Below are positions 1 through 11,741 of a stretch of DNA of 64,000 bases, in pieces; within the stretch, counting starts at the first letter, position 1; each line of letters opens with the position of its first letter. The DNA lies in the NCBI GenBank assembly GCA_020740775.1, contig JAHEWK010000005.1, positions 3,472,001 to 3,536,000 on the forward strand, written 5' to 3'. The notes under the pieces were generated by a model. The model worked only from the letters and a program-made list of their open reading frames with translations. It had not been told where the DNA came from and searched no databases. The stretch is from Ilyonectria destructans. Its lineage: Eukaryota; Ascomycota; Sordariomycetes; Hypocreales; Nectriaceae. Both the position numbers and the translations under genes were made by a program.

Positions 1-1166
1 ACGATCTCGGCCCAACGAGCGGATGATAAGGCATCCCAGAGCCCTGCGCGGGCTGTGAAGCGGATGTCTCCTCCACAGGTCGAAGTCCAATCACCCTTGA
101 GGCTGCGGTACACGCCAATGGCCATGGAGCTTAAGAGCCACGTGCGGCGTATTGATTCGCAAATGACGAAGGCCCGGTGTAGGTCGGGAACAGGATCGTT
201 TCCTGGTCCACCCCCTTCGGGCGAGATTGAGGGTGTACAGGGAAACAGCTGAGCGAGGCTTGCCTCTTGTTCGGCTGACGCCAACATCTCGCCCTTCCAG
301 CGATGAAGAATCTCAATGAAGCCCTCAGCCTTCGTCTGGTGAGATATCGAAGACGATGAGAGCGCAAGAAGGAGATGTATGAGTAGGGATTGTGTGCGGG
401 CCAAGTGATCTTTGACCGTCACAAGATGAAGCGGCTGATCAGTCAGGGTAGCTTGAAAAGAGATCAATTTTGATGCATAAGAAGAAGTAATGATGTCAAC
501 CATGTTTTCGTTGTCGGCGTTGCCACCTTGGGAGACAGCTATTGCTGAATACGCATCTTGGATACAATCTGGTATCGCTCTGGCAGGGTATAAATGCCGG
601 TGGATGAAAGGGTTGTGGCCCTCTCGTTGGAACAGGACCAGCCATGACCGGAGATCCCGGACGAAGTTGGAGAAGTCCTGTGGCGGAGGTAAAGCTTCTG
701 GCGGCTGGTAGTGATAGGCAATCTTCCAGGTGGAGGGCTGGGTGAACCACCTCAGATCCCCGGAAACCTGCGGTTGGACCGTAACAGATGCTGTGGACAG
801 CGTGGGCACCGAAGAAGCCATGGAACCAGATGCGACACTAGTGCTGGTAGCCACTGAGGCTGGCGAGATACTGATGTCGGTGCCAGAGCCATTGTGAGTG
901 CTGTGGGACTGTGATGCCAGGGCAGAGGCGCCGACAGAAGCCCGAGCATGCGGCTCTGGCGGCGAAAATAACGCCAAGTTGCCATCGCCGCTGAATTCCG
1001 CATCGAGCACCCCGAGGCTGCTCCAACCAAACCGGTTTGTAGGTGATGGGTATGCGCAGTCTGTCCCTTGGTCAATACATCGGGTGCAGGACGGAAGCGT
1101 TCGGTCACATCTCCGCTTGCGTCCGACGCAGTTGAAGCAAGACTTCTGCTTGGAACGGCGGTGCAT
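1..1166 (-). CDS. Zn2Cys6 fungal transcription factor, C-terminus beyond left edge
   Basis: Reading the minus strand from the ATG at 1166 gives one open frame to the window edge, 388 codons with no stop and no intron needed. Residues about 9-36 hold C-x2-C-x6-C-x6-C-x2-C-x6-C with basic residues (GRKRR) in the first loop, the canonical Zn2Cys6 binuclear cluster of fungal regulators. A Ser/Thr/Ala-rich linker follows, then a helical middle region with an IRRTW-type segment typical of this class. The protein should act in the nucleus as a DNA-binding regulator. Possible targets are the adjacent SDR, oxidase and P450 genes, but this is inference from position only. The C-terminal end lies outside the window. 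Confidence 0.88.
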   Translation of the reverse strand, partial: MHRRSKQKSCFNCVGRKRRCDRTLPSCTRCIDQGTDCAYPSPTNRFGWSSLGVLDAEFSGDGNLALFSPPEPHARASVGASALASQSHSTHNGSGTDISISPASVATSTSVASGSMASSVPTLSTASVTVQPQVSGDLRWFTQPSTWKIAYHYQPPEALPPPQDFSNFVRDLRSWLVLFQREGHNPFIHRHLYPARAIPDCIQDAYSAIAVSQGGNADNENMVDIITSSYASKLISFQATLTDQPLHLVTVKDHLARTQSLLIHLLLALSSSSISHQTKAEGFIEILHRWKGEMLASAEQEASLAQLFPCTPSISPEGGGPGNDPVPDLHRAFVICESIRRTWLLSSMAIGVYRSLKGDWTSTCGGDIRFTARAGLWDALSSARWAEI

Positions 1167-2967
1167 TGCGACAAGTCCTCGGCGACAACAGAACGAAAGG
1201 GGTTGATTGCGGCGGTAGAATTGCGGCGGTGGAATTGCGGTGGTGGAATTGCGGCGGAGGAGGTTCGGAAGAAAAGGGTTGAACTCGAACCTGGTGTTTG
1301 TTAGCACCGAGCTTGCGGAGATGGGTGGGTGGGGCGGCCTGGCTGGAGCTTCACCGAAAGCGGGAGAGCGATGAACAGTCTAAGGGTTTAGCACTAGGGG
1401 CTCTTCGAAAACGCTTGGGGCTTGGGAGGGTGTTTTAGGCGGGTTTGACTCTGCCGTGCTTAAAAATGAGAGGAATTCCTTCCATATTATGCCTCTGACG
1501 GAAGTAGCAAGTGCCTCAGCCTGATCAGCATATCGATCCCGCTGTCCCTGAGGTCTGGGGTTGTGATTAGTGCTGTGAGCCTTGTTACTTTAGAGCTCTG
1601 AAGATTCGTCTGATAAGATAAGAGAGTTAAATTTTTCCCATATTGTGCTTTGGAATGCTCCTTTAAATGCAGGAAAGACGCCAACCTTGGTAATATACGT
1701 GATTCGGGCCTTTATTATATTCTCAATTTGTTAACTGTAGGCCGAGCTGGAAGAACGCGTTTTTGAATGTTTATCAAAATGCTGAATCTATTAGGTCTCT
1801 CTCATTTATTTTCCAGCTATTATCCGAGCTTGTAATAACTCAGTCTTTTAGTAGAGTTCTTTTATTATACCAGGCTGCAAGGTCAGATTGACCTGCAACA
1901 ATAACAAGTAGCAGGATTTACCACCCTTAGAAATTAATGTCCCAAATTAGAGTAACCTATTCTCTATTTCCTTACTGAGCTATTTTTAATCTTCTATATT
2001 ATTCAGCGCTTATAATAAATATTCCAGTTAGAATAATACCTATTATAAACACAGTCTTATTAAACTTATAAATATCTGACTTCTAGATACTATATTTTAT
2101 AATTCTATTCTGCATTAGTTAAACTAGCTCTAAATCCCATTCAGATTCTTATATCTTATATTTAGATTCTCCTTCGTGTTTAGATTATCTTAACATCGGA
2201 ATCCGGATGATTCAAGCGGCGCAATCACGCTTACTGACGAATGAAATATGAATAGAACGAACATAGTAAGTAGTTCTCCTTGTAGATGCCAATGTACAGA
2301 TTCAGCTGCAGAGCCTCAAGGTATGTTTATGTAAACTAATAATGCATCTCGGTAATCTTCGACTGAAGGTCAGTTTTCTGCTCTGCACTTAGTAGTTATT
2401 TACAGAGGTTGAATTTTCCTCTTTTTTTTTTTTTTTTTTTTTTTTTCTTCAATATCCAATGTATTTTCTTTACCTCAGAGGACAGATTTAAGTAATTTAT
2501 TAGTAACAGGTATTAGTTCACGCGATTACCTCTCCTAACTAGACCACGAACCTGCAAATCTATTTGATAAATAAACCATGCCTAAGAATTCCTGTGCAAC
2601 TAAGTTAGTACCTTCTTGTTATCTCTTACGTTCTGTCCCCTAAAGTCCCTGCCTTCTGTGCAGATCCCACGGCATAACTCACCTTGCCTCTGTAATCACT
2701 AATATGTGAACTCCTCCTAGCCTCACTTGATCGACCAGTCACGGCGATAAGACTTATTACCTCTCCTCATTCTCTTGCTCCTCATTTTTTCTGGTACCTG
2801 AAGATTTTAATCCGAGGAGACGAACAATTCGGCGATAAAACAAACACGATCCTTTCAGTCAACTCTCCCCCCCTCCTCGTCTCTAACGCCTTTAGCTCTT
2901 CAATACTCCGGATCTATAGTATCGCTGGCGTCCTACGATATAATGTATCCCATGGTCTCTAAACACT
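1167..2967. other. Intergenic, partly AT-rich, with a T25 tract
   Basis: No gene seen. About 1440-2200 is AT-rich and looks like decayed repeat DNA. A run of 25 T lies at 2422-2446. Positions 2750-2960 are the 3' flank of the convergent minus-strand SDR. Confidence 0.6.
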
Positions 2968-3794
2968 CTAGCCGAGAGCCGCCAGGACCTCTTTCATCCC
3001 ACCATTCGCACTGACGCTCGCTCCGTTGACCCATCTCGCCTCCTCGCTGGCCAAAAACCCAACAATATAGGCGATATCCTCCGGAGTCCCAATCCGCTTG
3101 GCAGCAGTCGCCTCGTTCATCTGAGCATTCAGGTACTCCTCCGGAACAGACTCCTTCGCCGCCTCAAAGGCCTCCGTAGCCGTCGTCCCGACCGAGACGC
3201 TTGTGAACGTGGCCCCCGTCGACACCCCAAACTCCCTGGCAAACGACCGGGTGATGCTCTCGAGGGCTGCCTTGGTAGCGCCGTACACAAACGTAGGAGA
3301 AGGGTTCCCCATCCTGGCCGCTGCGCTTGAGATATTGATGACCCTGCCGCCCTTGGGGGGGAAGTGCGCAATGCACTCTGTCGTGACCGCCATTGCGCTG
3401 TACACGTTGCCCTGCATGAGCTGCGAGAAGATGTCGGCGGTTGTCTCGTCAACGGGCCGGTAGAGCTTCATGGCGGTGACGACGGCGTTGTTGACAAGGA
3501 TGTCGATGGTCGTCGTGCCGAGGCCTTGGAGGGTCTTCTGGATGACGAGGGGCCCGAACTGAGGGTCGAGGAGGTCCGCCTGGATGGCGATGGCTTGGCT
3601 GACGCCGAGACGGCGGCACTCGTCGAGGGTGACTTGGGCTGCTTCACCGTTGGAGGCGTATGTCATGGCGATCTTATCCAGCCCCTTTCGTGCAAAGTGG
3701 AGGCGATGGCTCGGCCTATGCCTCGTGATCCGCCGGTCACGATGGCTGTCTTGCCGGCAAGTGACCAAGGTTGCTCAGGAGAAGATGTAGACAT
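2968..3794 (-). pseudogene. Short-chain dehydrogenase/reductase with a one-base frameshift
   Basis: The start is the ATG at 3794. The first frame reads the nucleotide-binding motif TGGSRGIG and runs to a TGA at 3663-3665. The rest of the protein continues in another frame from about 3690 to the stop at 2968: NNA, ISSAAARMG with the catalytic Ser, and YGATK giving the Tyr-x3-Lys pair. The frames change within a run of four C at 3682-3685 on the plus strand. One extra base there would join them, so either one base was lost or the assembly dropped a homopolymer base. The joined length of about 275 aa fits a classical SDR that reduces or oxidises a keto/hydroxy substrate with NAD(P)(H). No intron can explain the shift. 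It stands divergent to the intact SDR at 4954. Confidence 0.85.
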
Positions 3795-4953
3795 TGTTAT
3801 TAACTCGGGGTATGAAAGGACTTTTTAGTGGGACTAGGTGACTATGGGTTGTTCTTGTCTTCATGTCGGTCTCTTATGGTCTTATAAAGGTGAGCTGCGG
3901 AGATGGGAACAAGGCCACACCGGCAGATGGGCGGGGTTGATGTCGGCAGTTATCAATGGAACAAGCCTAGAGACCAAAGTAGCAGGGCTTAGAGCATATT
4001 TCAAAGTCTAATTATACGTATCCAGAGTTTCCAGATTCAAGCCCGCGTGTTCTTGAACATGGGGCGAATCCCGGATAAAAGCAAAACCGAACCTTGTCGG
4101 AGATGATGATGATGATGAAATGCGGATTACTTTGATACCCCCATGTTGGTTATAGGCGCTTCGTGAATGAATATAGTCCTCTACAACCTACAGTCCTCTA
4201 CAGCCTACAGGCATCTCTCCGGGTAGAGATCCGGTTTCCTCGCTTGGGATGGCACCTTAGCCCCCTCCTTCAAGCAAAGCACGAGTTGAAGAATTCCATC
4301 CGTGTTGTGATTAAGGGCTGACAGTTTGACAGCTTGGATCTGAAGTACCCCACGGGTGCTGTTAAGTCGAAGCCATTCCGCCTTTGGGATGTTCGGCCCT
4401 GATGATCATAGTTGTTGACTTTGTGCGGGCGGCATCTTCAAAGGTCGGTGCACTCGTGCTTTTGCTCAATATATTCTCAACCATAGCCGGAGGGTTTAAA
4501 GCAGTATGACCCGAACTAAAAAGAAATGGTGACCTTGGCCCGCTGGCAGCCATTTCAGAGGTTATCTCGCCGATCTCCGGTTCTCCCAGCCCTGCTCCAC
4601 CAGCTCCGCCAGCTCCACCAGCTCCGCCAGCTCCGCCAACTCCGCCGACTCCGCCGACTCCTCCCTCTCCATCAGCACTCCAGTAGGACAACACCGCAGT
4701 TCAGCATCTGCATAGACAAGATAGTTCTAGTGATGGAGCGAAAACGGCTGTTTGTCAGCGGAAAGGACCTGATTCAAAGAGGACACAAGGCTTTTTGCGG
4801 AAAATAGACCGAATGGGATATTATATAAGGAATCGCTTGAGTCTTTCAAAATATCCTAACTACCATCCTTCACCAAAAGCCACTTTGCCCGAGACAGCAA
4901 CTGCTATATCACATTTTCTTCCTCTCCCAGATCATTAAGACACTTGCGACTCC
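3795..4953. other. Divergent intergenic region between two SDR genes
   Basis: No gene supported. It would hold the promoters of the SDR genes at 3794 (-) and 4954 (+). TATATAAGG at about 4822-4830 is a plausible TATA element for the plus-strand gene. It also contains the 9-nt repeat array at 4593-4670. Confidence 0.5.
4593..4670. repeat. Array of imperfect 9-nt CCAGCTCCG units
   Basis: About eight imperfect copies of a Pro/Ala-like nonanucleotide (ccagctccg, with ccaactccg and ccgactccg variants). The opposite strand would read as Gly-Gly-Ala/Val, but that frame has no other coding character, so it is taken as a minisatellite. Short pieces of the same unit recur at 6783-6806 and, more weakly, near 11139. 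Confidence 0.75.
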
Positions 4954-5859
4954 ATGTCGAGCACTCTTCGATTCGATGGCCGCGTAGCCATCGTGACAGG
5001 TTCCGGCCGCGGTCTCGGACGGGACTATGCCCTCCTCCTCGCGCGCCTAGGCGCCTCAGTGACGGTCAACAGCACCACCCCCGACACAGCGCAAAAGACG
5101 GTCGACGAGATCACCAAGGACGGCGGCAAGGCCATCTCCCACGTCGGCAGCGTTGCCGATCAGGCCGTGGCCGAGGCCCTGGTCAAGGCCACGGTGGACG
5201 CCTTTGGGCGCGTCGACATCGTCGTCAACAACGCGGGTATCACGTTCCCCTCCGCGTTTGAGAGCGCGTCGAGCTCCCAGCTCTGGGACACGATGGGCGT
5301 CAGCCTCGGGGGTGCCTGGAACGTTACGCAGGCCGCCTGGCCGCACTTCAAGGAGCAGCGGTACGGCCGCGTCGTCATGATCACATCGCCCATCATGCTG
5401 GGTGCGGCTCAGCAGGCGGCGTACGCGGCGGCCAAACTCGCCCTGGTCGGCCTGACCAGGTCCATCGCCATCGAGGGCGAGCCGGACAACATCCTGGTCA
5501 ACTCCGTTGCACCTGTCGGCCTCACCCCCGGCACGACCAAGCAGGTCCAGGACGAGCAGACGATTTCGTTCATGGACAGGTACACGCCGTCCAAGGATGT
5601 GGCACCGACGGTGGCGTGGCTGGTCCACGAAAATAACAAGGTCACTGGGGAGGCTTTTGGGGCGGTTGGCAAGCTTGTCACTCGCATCTTCTTGGCCGAA
5701 ACTAAGGGGTTTCTGGGCTCTGCGGATCAGGGTTGGACCGTCGAGACCATAAGGGACAACTGGGAGCGGGTGGTGGATGAAAAGGACTACGATATCAAGA
5801 CTGATATCGCCAAGTCAGGGCCGGAGCTCTTTCAACGACTTGCTTCTGGCGGCTCTTAG
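4954..5859 (+). CDS. Short-chain dehydrogenase/reductase, 301 aa
   Basis: Single-exon gene. The N-terminal Rossmann motif TGSGRGLG is at about residues 15-22, NNAG follows at about 91-94, and the catalytic pair lies in AYAAAK after a Ser in MITSP. The downstream Val-Asn-Ser-Val-Ala-Pro segment also fits. The pattern resembles the 3-hydroxyacyl-CoA dehydrogenase units of peroxisomal multifunctional beta-oxidation enzymes (HSD17B4/Fox2 type), but this is a stand-alone unit with a longer C-terminal tail (about 60 aa) containing WTVETIRDNW. No peroxisomal SKL signal is seen at the end, which reads GGS. The substrate is unknown. It is divergent from the broken SDR and is probably the only functional SDR of this block. 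Confidence 0.88.
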   Translation: MSSTLRFDGRVAIVTGSGRGLGRDYALLLARLGASVTVNSTTPDTAQKTVDEITKDGGKAISHVGSVADQAVAEALVKATVDAFGRVDIVVNNAGITFPSAFESASSSQLWDTMGVSLGGAWNVTQAAWPHFKEQRYGRVVMITSPIMLGAAQQAAYAAAKLALVGLTRSIAIEGEPDNILVNSVAPVGLTPGTTKQVQDEQTISFMDRYTPSKDVAPTVAWLVHENNKVTGEAFGAVGKLVTRIFLAETKGFLGSADQGWTVETIRDNWERVVDEKDYDIKTDIAKSGPELFQRLASGGS

Positions 5860-8157
5860 TCGATAAGGAGCCATAACTGCAGTACCGACGGAAAGATTTG
5901 GGTGCATCTAGAATTACGGACACACATGAGGTAGCAATTTTATGCTGTCTTCTAACCCTCTCCGTACTTCATTCATAGTACAAATATGATCTTTCGTCTG
6001 TCTCTGATTCTCGCACAGTCAATACCTCTTGAATTTGCCAAGGCTCTATACCTATTGCTGGCCCAGATTGAAAATCGCCAATACCTCTTGTAGCCACTGA
6101 TGTCCCCCGATGTGGCAAGTTCATTCCTCAAGACTATAACAGATAAGCTAATTATCGTTCTCAAAAATTACCTTACCTGCTCATCACATAACACTCTGGA
6201 GCATTAGCATACACAAGGAGGTAACCCAGCGGCTGGTTGCGAAACGGCATGGACTAGGATCTTAACTGATGTAGCTCCTTTTCTAGAATTATTTTGGTAT
6301 TCCTGTGAATCTCTTGAACAACTGGTCTGCTCCCTGGTCATCTTTCATTTCCCTCCCCCTGGAAAATATAATAACTGTCACCGGGAAGACTACAGGGCAA
6401 GACTTGAGATAGCGACGCGAGTGAGCACCAGTCTTTGATCAGGCACTGGGTCTCTTACGGCCGGCGGTACCGCGAGGTTCCCTCTGAGACCAACTCTACC
6501 CGTCACAGTAGCTATGGGAGGCTTAGCCGAGGGTGAGCCCAAACCGCCCTATCTCTGCGTACAGCCAGTGATCATGGATGTTGATAGCACAAGCTGCCTC
6601 TTCCTTTCCTGCTCTTGATAGTGTCAGCCCCTGGCCTCTAATCGGCAAGGTTGCGTATGGTCACGGAAGCTTGCGATAAGCCCGAAGCTCCGCTATCCGT
6701 TACTCGTATGGATACGGGGAAATGTATTAAATTAGCTTTCCAAGTCATCCGACGGGGGCGCGGGGGACGGGTGATTGTTTTATGCCGCCAACTCCGCCAG
6801 CTCCGCCCACGCATATCACATCTTCCGGGACTGTATGTGATGTGGAGCCCAAAAGCGTCAACCCCACGACTGTCTGTGGCAAAGAATGGAATATTCGACT
6901 TGGGGCCGTTCTGAGCATTTAGGAAGGGGATTAAGGGAGGAGGGGAGGTGAAAAGAAGGGGGGTAACGGCGGTAATTAAGAGAGATGGGATTGGATTCGT
7001 AATCTCTACTCCTCTGTGGTTGGAAGCCAGAAACACATTTACGCCCAAGTGCCACAATTCAACGGCCCTTAGACCTATAGGACACCCTTGCGCGTCCCAA
7101 TCGCTTCACGTCACCGGGCGTGGCTAGCTTGGGTGCTCTAAGCCCGAAGCGTAGAAGATCAAATCGCACTCACGTTGGTGCTGCTGCTCTGGCCGCTTTC
7201 TAGTCCCTCCTCCCCAACATCAGAATCAAGCACCTACCAGGTTGGTATCAGACATGTAACGTCCCGGGAAGACCGTGCCGAGTAGGACTCCGCAGCATGA
7301 ATCCCGCATGGATGGCCACGTGGATTGACGCGTGGATGGCCGCCAGATTCTTAACTGCCGTGCCCTCGCTCCCGGCGTCGTGGGCCAGACGGCACCGATG
7401 ACTGTTAATCCTGATATTGTCACTCCTAATCTATGGGCTGTTGGCGTTACCTCGAAGCGCACTGTATTAAGGGGGTAAAAGGTAATAATTGTATTCGATC
7501 TGTTGATGAAATATTCATTCCTAGAGAAAGGGGTTTCTATCAGGAGGATCCAAGGGATGGCGTGTCTCTAGGATTGTAAGCCTTAGAGAAGCAGATCTAA
7601 AAAACAGCCTGGACACAATGTCGCTAAGCGCTACAATGAATGAGATTGCCAATCGGCGCGGGTTTAAGCCTGTGAAGAGACTGATCGTCGGTCATGTACG
7701 AGTTTTGGAGCAGTCCGTTGCCAACAGCTTGGAGACAACACTGCCTCAATTGGCCCCATAGCGAGGGCATTGTTTCGTCATAAGACCGGGGCTTTTTAAA
7801 TTCGGGATCAGCAAAGGTTTAACAGTTAACGGTAAGAGACATCGTCATCTACACCTAGTCACATCCCTCCGCCATCCCGAACATGCCGAATTGCTTTCTT
7901 GTACCTCGTTTTAGAGTTTGAATGAGAGATTGCGAGTTCCGCCGGGCTGTGAAAGATATCGTAGATTGTAGCACCTGGTTGAGGTGTATCTTTGGTTCTC
8001 GGCCATTTAGTCGTCCCCGATGCTTCCGACACCTGGTGTATGTACTGAGCCAGTCGTTGATATAAATTCTTTGTTATTCCCAAATGCCTTGTTATGTCCA
8101 GACAACGCCAAAGACGGAAAATCCTAATGACTATTGGATCGTTTTCGCTATCACACT
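5860..8157. other. 2.3-kb intergenic region, no gene seen
   Basis: Only short, biased frames. A fragment of the 9-nt CCAGCTCCG repeat lies at 6783-6806. The last few hundred bases should include the promoter of the oxidase at 8158. No conserved domain recognised on either strand. Confidence 0.5.
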
Positions 8158-10161
8158 ATGTTCTTCTTTCCACCACTGGTTCTGTCCTTTGTTTTGCCTC
8201 TGAGTTCACTCGCCCTCGCAAGAGAATATGACAAAGTCTTTGACCTGACCCTCACATGGGAGCCGTACGCCCCTGACGGCTTCGAGCGGGATATGATTCT
8301 CATCAACGGCCAGTTCCCGGGCCCGTTGTTAGAGATGGACGAGGGCGATGATGTTGAGGTCAAGGTTCACAACAAGATGCCTTTTAACACCACTGTCCAC
8401 TTCCACGGTATGTATACACCCGGGTCTTCCCCCCTAGTCGACCAGCGGCATCAGTCAAATAGCTAATGAACTAACCCCCAGGTATTGAGATGCTTCACAC
8501 ACCTTGGTCTGATGGTGTTCCCGGCGTCACTCAGATCCCCATCATACCCGGCTCGAACTTCTCGCACAGGTGGACCGCAACTCAGCACGGGAGTTACTGG
8601 TACCACGCCCACGTAGGGTTACAACTCGACGACGGCCTCTACGGGCCCATCATCATCCATCCGCGTCAGGGCAGAGAGAAGCCTTTTGGGTTGATCTCCG
8701 GGGACCCAGCCTCGGTCGCGGCCATGGAGTATGCTGAGCGGAGAACCCAGCCAGTTGTACTGTCTGACCATCGCCACGTGCCCTCGAGTGAAGTGTGGGA
8801 CATCGCCACCAAGGCTAACATGGAGTTGACGTGTTACGACTCGATCCTCGTGAACGGCAAGGGAAGTTCGCGCTGCCGGAGCCCTCAGGAGATTGAGGAG
8901 CTAGTCACCCCCGAGCAGCGGGCCATCATGAACGGTGGGAATATGACCATGACAGACAAAGGGCAAGTGTGATGGCCGGCCTCAACTGGCGTTTCGCCCC
9001 CCCCCCCAGAGGGACCCCTGACTAACTTTCACCTTTAGATGCCTCCCCCCCGAGTTCATGTCCAGGGGCGTCGGTCACCCCAACGCTATCCCCCATGGCA
9101 TTTATCGCGGCTGCAAGAGTTCAGATGGCGGCGAGACCGTCCTCACATTCAAACAGAGCCGTTGCCAGGCACAGAGCTGGATTGCTCTTGACTTTGTCGG
9201 CGCCTTTGGCCTCCTCAATTCCATGGTCTCCATCGACGGACTGGCCATGTGGGTGTATGCCGTGGACGGCGACTACGTCGTGCCCCAAAAGGTCGAGGCC
9301 ATCCCCGTCAACAATGGTGACCGCTATTCAGTCCTCATCAAGGCCGACAGGGCGGGCAACTACACTCTGCGTGTAGCCTCCTTCGCGGCCGTACAGATCC
9401 TCAGTGGCTACGCAACCCTCTCGATACGCCAACGTGGGGGCGACAGCGGGAGGAGTAATGAGACATCTATCCCTACACAGTACATCCGCGACAACGGCAT
9501 GCCGGCTTTTCCAGAAGTGGCCATCTTCAACGAATCTCTCGCCAAGCCGTACCCCCCTGAACCCATCCCCGAAGAAGCCGAGGTCCTCTACAAGCTGGAA
9601 ATGCAAACAGCTGGGTCCTCGCTATACTGGGCCGTCAACGATGCGCCCCTTCACCCGGGAGAATTCGAGCACCTCGAGCCCCCCATCCTCCTCGAACGTG
9701 ACGTCGCCCACGCTCTCCGCAACACCACCATCACCACCAGATCCGGCCAGTGGGTCGACCTCATCTTCACGACCAAGGTGTTCCCCATGCCCCCCCACCC
9801 GATGCACAAACACGGCAACAAGATGCGCCTCCTCGGCACCGGCACCGGCAAGTGGACGTGGTGCTCCGTCAAGGAGGCTGCTGCCGATATGCCCGGGGCG
9901 TTCAACCTCGTCGACCCGCCGAGAAAGGATACCTTCTCGTCGCCGAGCGCATCCAACGAGCCGGCGTGGTTGGCAGTTAGGTATTATGTCGAGAATCCCG
10001 GGCCATGGCTGCTTCACTGCCACATCCTGACGCACTCGGAGGGGGGCATGTCGTTGCTGATCATGGATGGGGTTGATAACTGGCCCGAGGTGCCGGATTA
10101 CTATCTCCAGTATAATAACTGGAAGGGTGACGGCATTGACGAGTGCTTCGGAGAGGACTGA
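8158..10161 (+). CDS. Secreted multicopper oxidase (laccase-like), 617 aa
   Basis: Three exons: 8158-8407, 8482-8962, 9039-10161. The start is the ATG at 8158, giving a hydrophobic signal peptide ending near LALA. The three cupredoxin domains carry the four copper motifs: HFHG and WYHAH in the first, HPMHKHG and HCHILTHSEGGM in the last. The Cys of HCH is the type-1 copper ligand, followed by Met as axial residue. Such enzymes oxidise phenols or similar compounds with reduction of O2 to water. In fungal clusters they often couple or dimerise aromatic polyketides. Intron 1 is GT-AG (74 nt). Intron 2 (8963-9038, 76 nt) must be read as a GC-AG intron with donor GCAAGT to keep the frame. The third copper motif has Lys-His-Gly-Asn rather than the usual Leu-His-Gly-His, so substrate range may differ from true laccases. 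Confidence 0.93.
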
Positions 10162-11741
10162 ATTATTCAGATCAAACTAGAAGAGAAACCTCTGATTAGC
10201 AGACGGTTCGAGTGAAGAGGCGGCTTTTAGACTAGCATTTCATCGTCGCAATGGGCAATGCAGTGCAATATTGGTAGATTTTCTTTTCCTTTCTATTAGG
10301 ACAATTTAAGCAGGCTTGGTTAGCATTTTGATAGCTACTAAACTATGTCACCGTTTCCATATCATCATCGATTCCATCCATGACAGAATGGTGTTTATGC
10401 ATGAACAAGAAAGCCCTTGTTCGTTTCAGCACCACCGCGTATTTTCCGTCTGGCTGACGGGAAATGAAGCATCCCAGAATCATCCCTGTTGTGAAGTCCC
10501 ACGCGACTAAAGAACCAAGCACACCGTACAGACAGGCAGCAGGGGCGCCACTTTGTGCCAGGCCGCTGACCAACAACGGCTGTTCACTGGGTCTAGTTGA
10601 AGGTAGGTTAAAGTGGCGGTGAGGCAAAATGAGGAGTCCCAGATGGGGTGGAGGGGCGCTGATCCCAGAAGTAGGTGAGGGACGTTACGATGAGCGTGCC
10701 AAGGAGATATCAAGGGACTCTGTTGTGCTTGTTCCAACCGACAATGGCGCCACCTCGTAAGACAATGATGCCAGCTACCACATTAGCATATGTCTGCAAG
10801 AGCAATGCCCTGATAAGTTGGGGTCGAAAGTCATAAGAGTTGGTTGGTCTGAGGTCGTTCAGAGGCAGCTCGATTGGTTGTCATACAAGCCCTTGGGCCG
10901 GTTCCGAGCAGCTGGTCCTCAGGCATGAGGGTTGCGACACATGGCTGGATATACACTGTCCACCATGTATCTACCTTCTACTGCTTGCTTCTCCTCTCTA
11001 GCGCAAGGCCGGATTGGAACTTGGGCAGAGACGGAAACTTCCGAGAACGCCGAAGCATTGACTTCGGACCCATGGTGACAAGGAGCGGGATCCTGATGTC
11101 ACGGTGCGGAAATCGGGCAGAATACGACATTCCATCTCCGCCATCTCCACCAAAGTGAGTGTGTGATGTATATATTTATCTTCAAAACATGGCGGAGTCT
11201 GATGTTTTCCACCCTGCAACTCCGCGTGCTACGTCGTACACAAACTAGCCCGAGTAACTCCGCATGCGGCATTATGCAGATCTTGACCTGGAAGCTCCGA
11301 CAGCAACATACTGCGCCTCTGAACACCCCTCGGAACGACGATTGCGTCGTCATGCGCATCGTGCCCTAGGAATGACTAACGGATGTTTAGGCTAACAAGG
11401 TAGCGAAGCGTTACCGGTGGGGTGAAAGAGAAGACCTCAACTGGCTCTTACTGGTGTTTGATGCTTGTTTACATCGAGGCGTAACGGATCCCAATCTCTT
11501 CGCCAAATCTATCCACAAGCAATACGCCGCAGTCGGACTGGTTCTATTGTCCGTTCTACCGTCCCAACGATTACCAAGTTTGCGCAATAGGGCAACGGTC
11601 ACATATTAATATACTACATACCATCTTCATTTGGTCTCACGAACTCTCATGCATTGCAGTCTTTCCAGCGTAATCCAGTAGTATTTACCAGCCACAACAT
11701 CATTTATCTTTTATTCTTTTTCTGCTGCGAGGTCAATCACA
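10162..11741. other. Intergenic between oxidase and P450, no gene seen
   Basis: Short frames without recognisable domains on both strands. The region contains a few ctccgcc-type triplet runs near 11139. The end holds the P450 promoter and leader, with a pyrimidine-rich tract at about 11701-11722 just before the ATG. Confidence 0.5.

Noticed and set aside
4362..4694. Open minus-strand frame rich in Gly-Gly-Val/Ala
   Set aside because: The Gly repeats come from the 9-nt minisatellite; the rest has no protein-like pattern or start context.
8134..8157. Extending the oxidase start upstream to position 8134
   Set aside because: The codon at 8134 is TTG. The ATG at 8158 gives a proper signal peptide.
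10343..10737. Minus-strand open frames downstream of the oxidase
   Set aside because: No ATG-led conserved protein and no splice pattern; likely chance.
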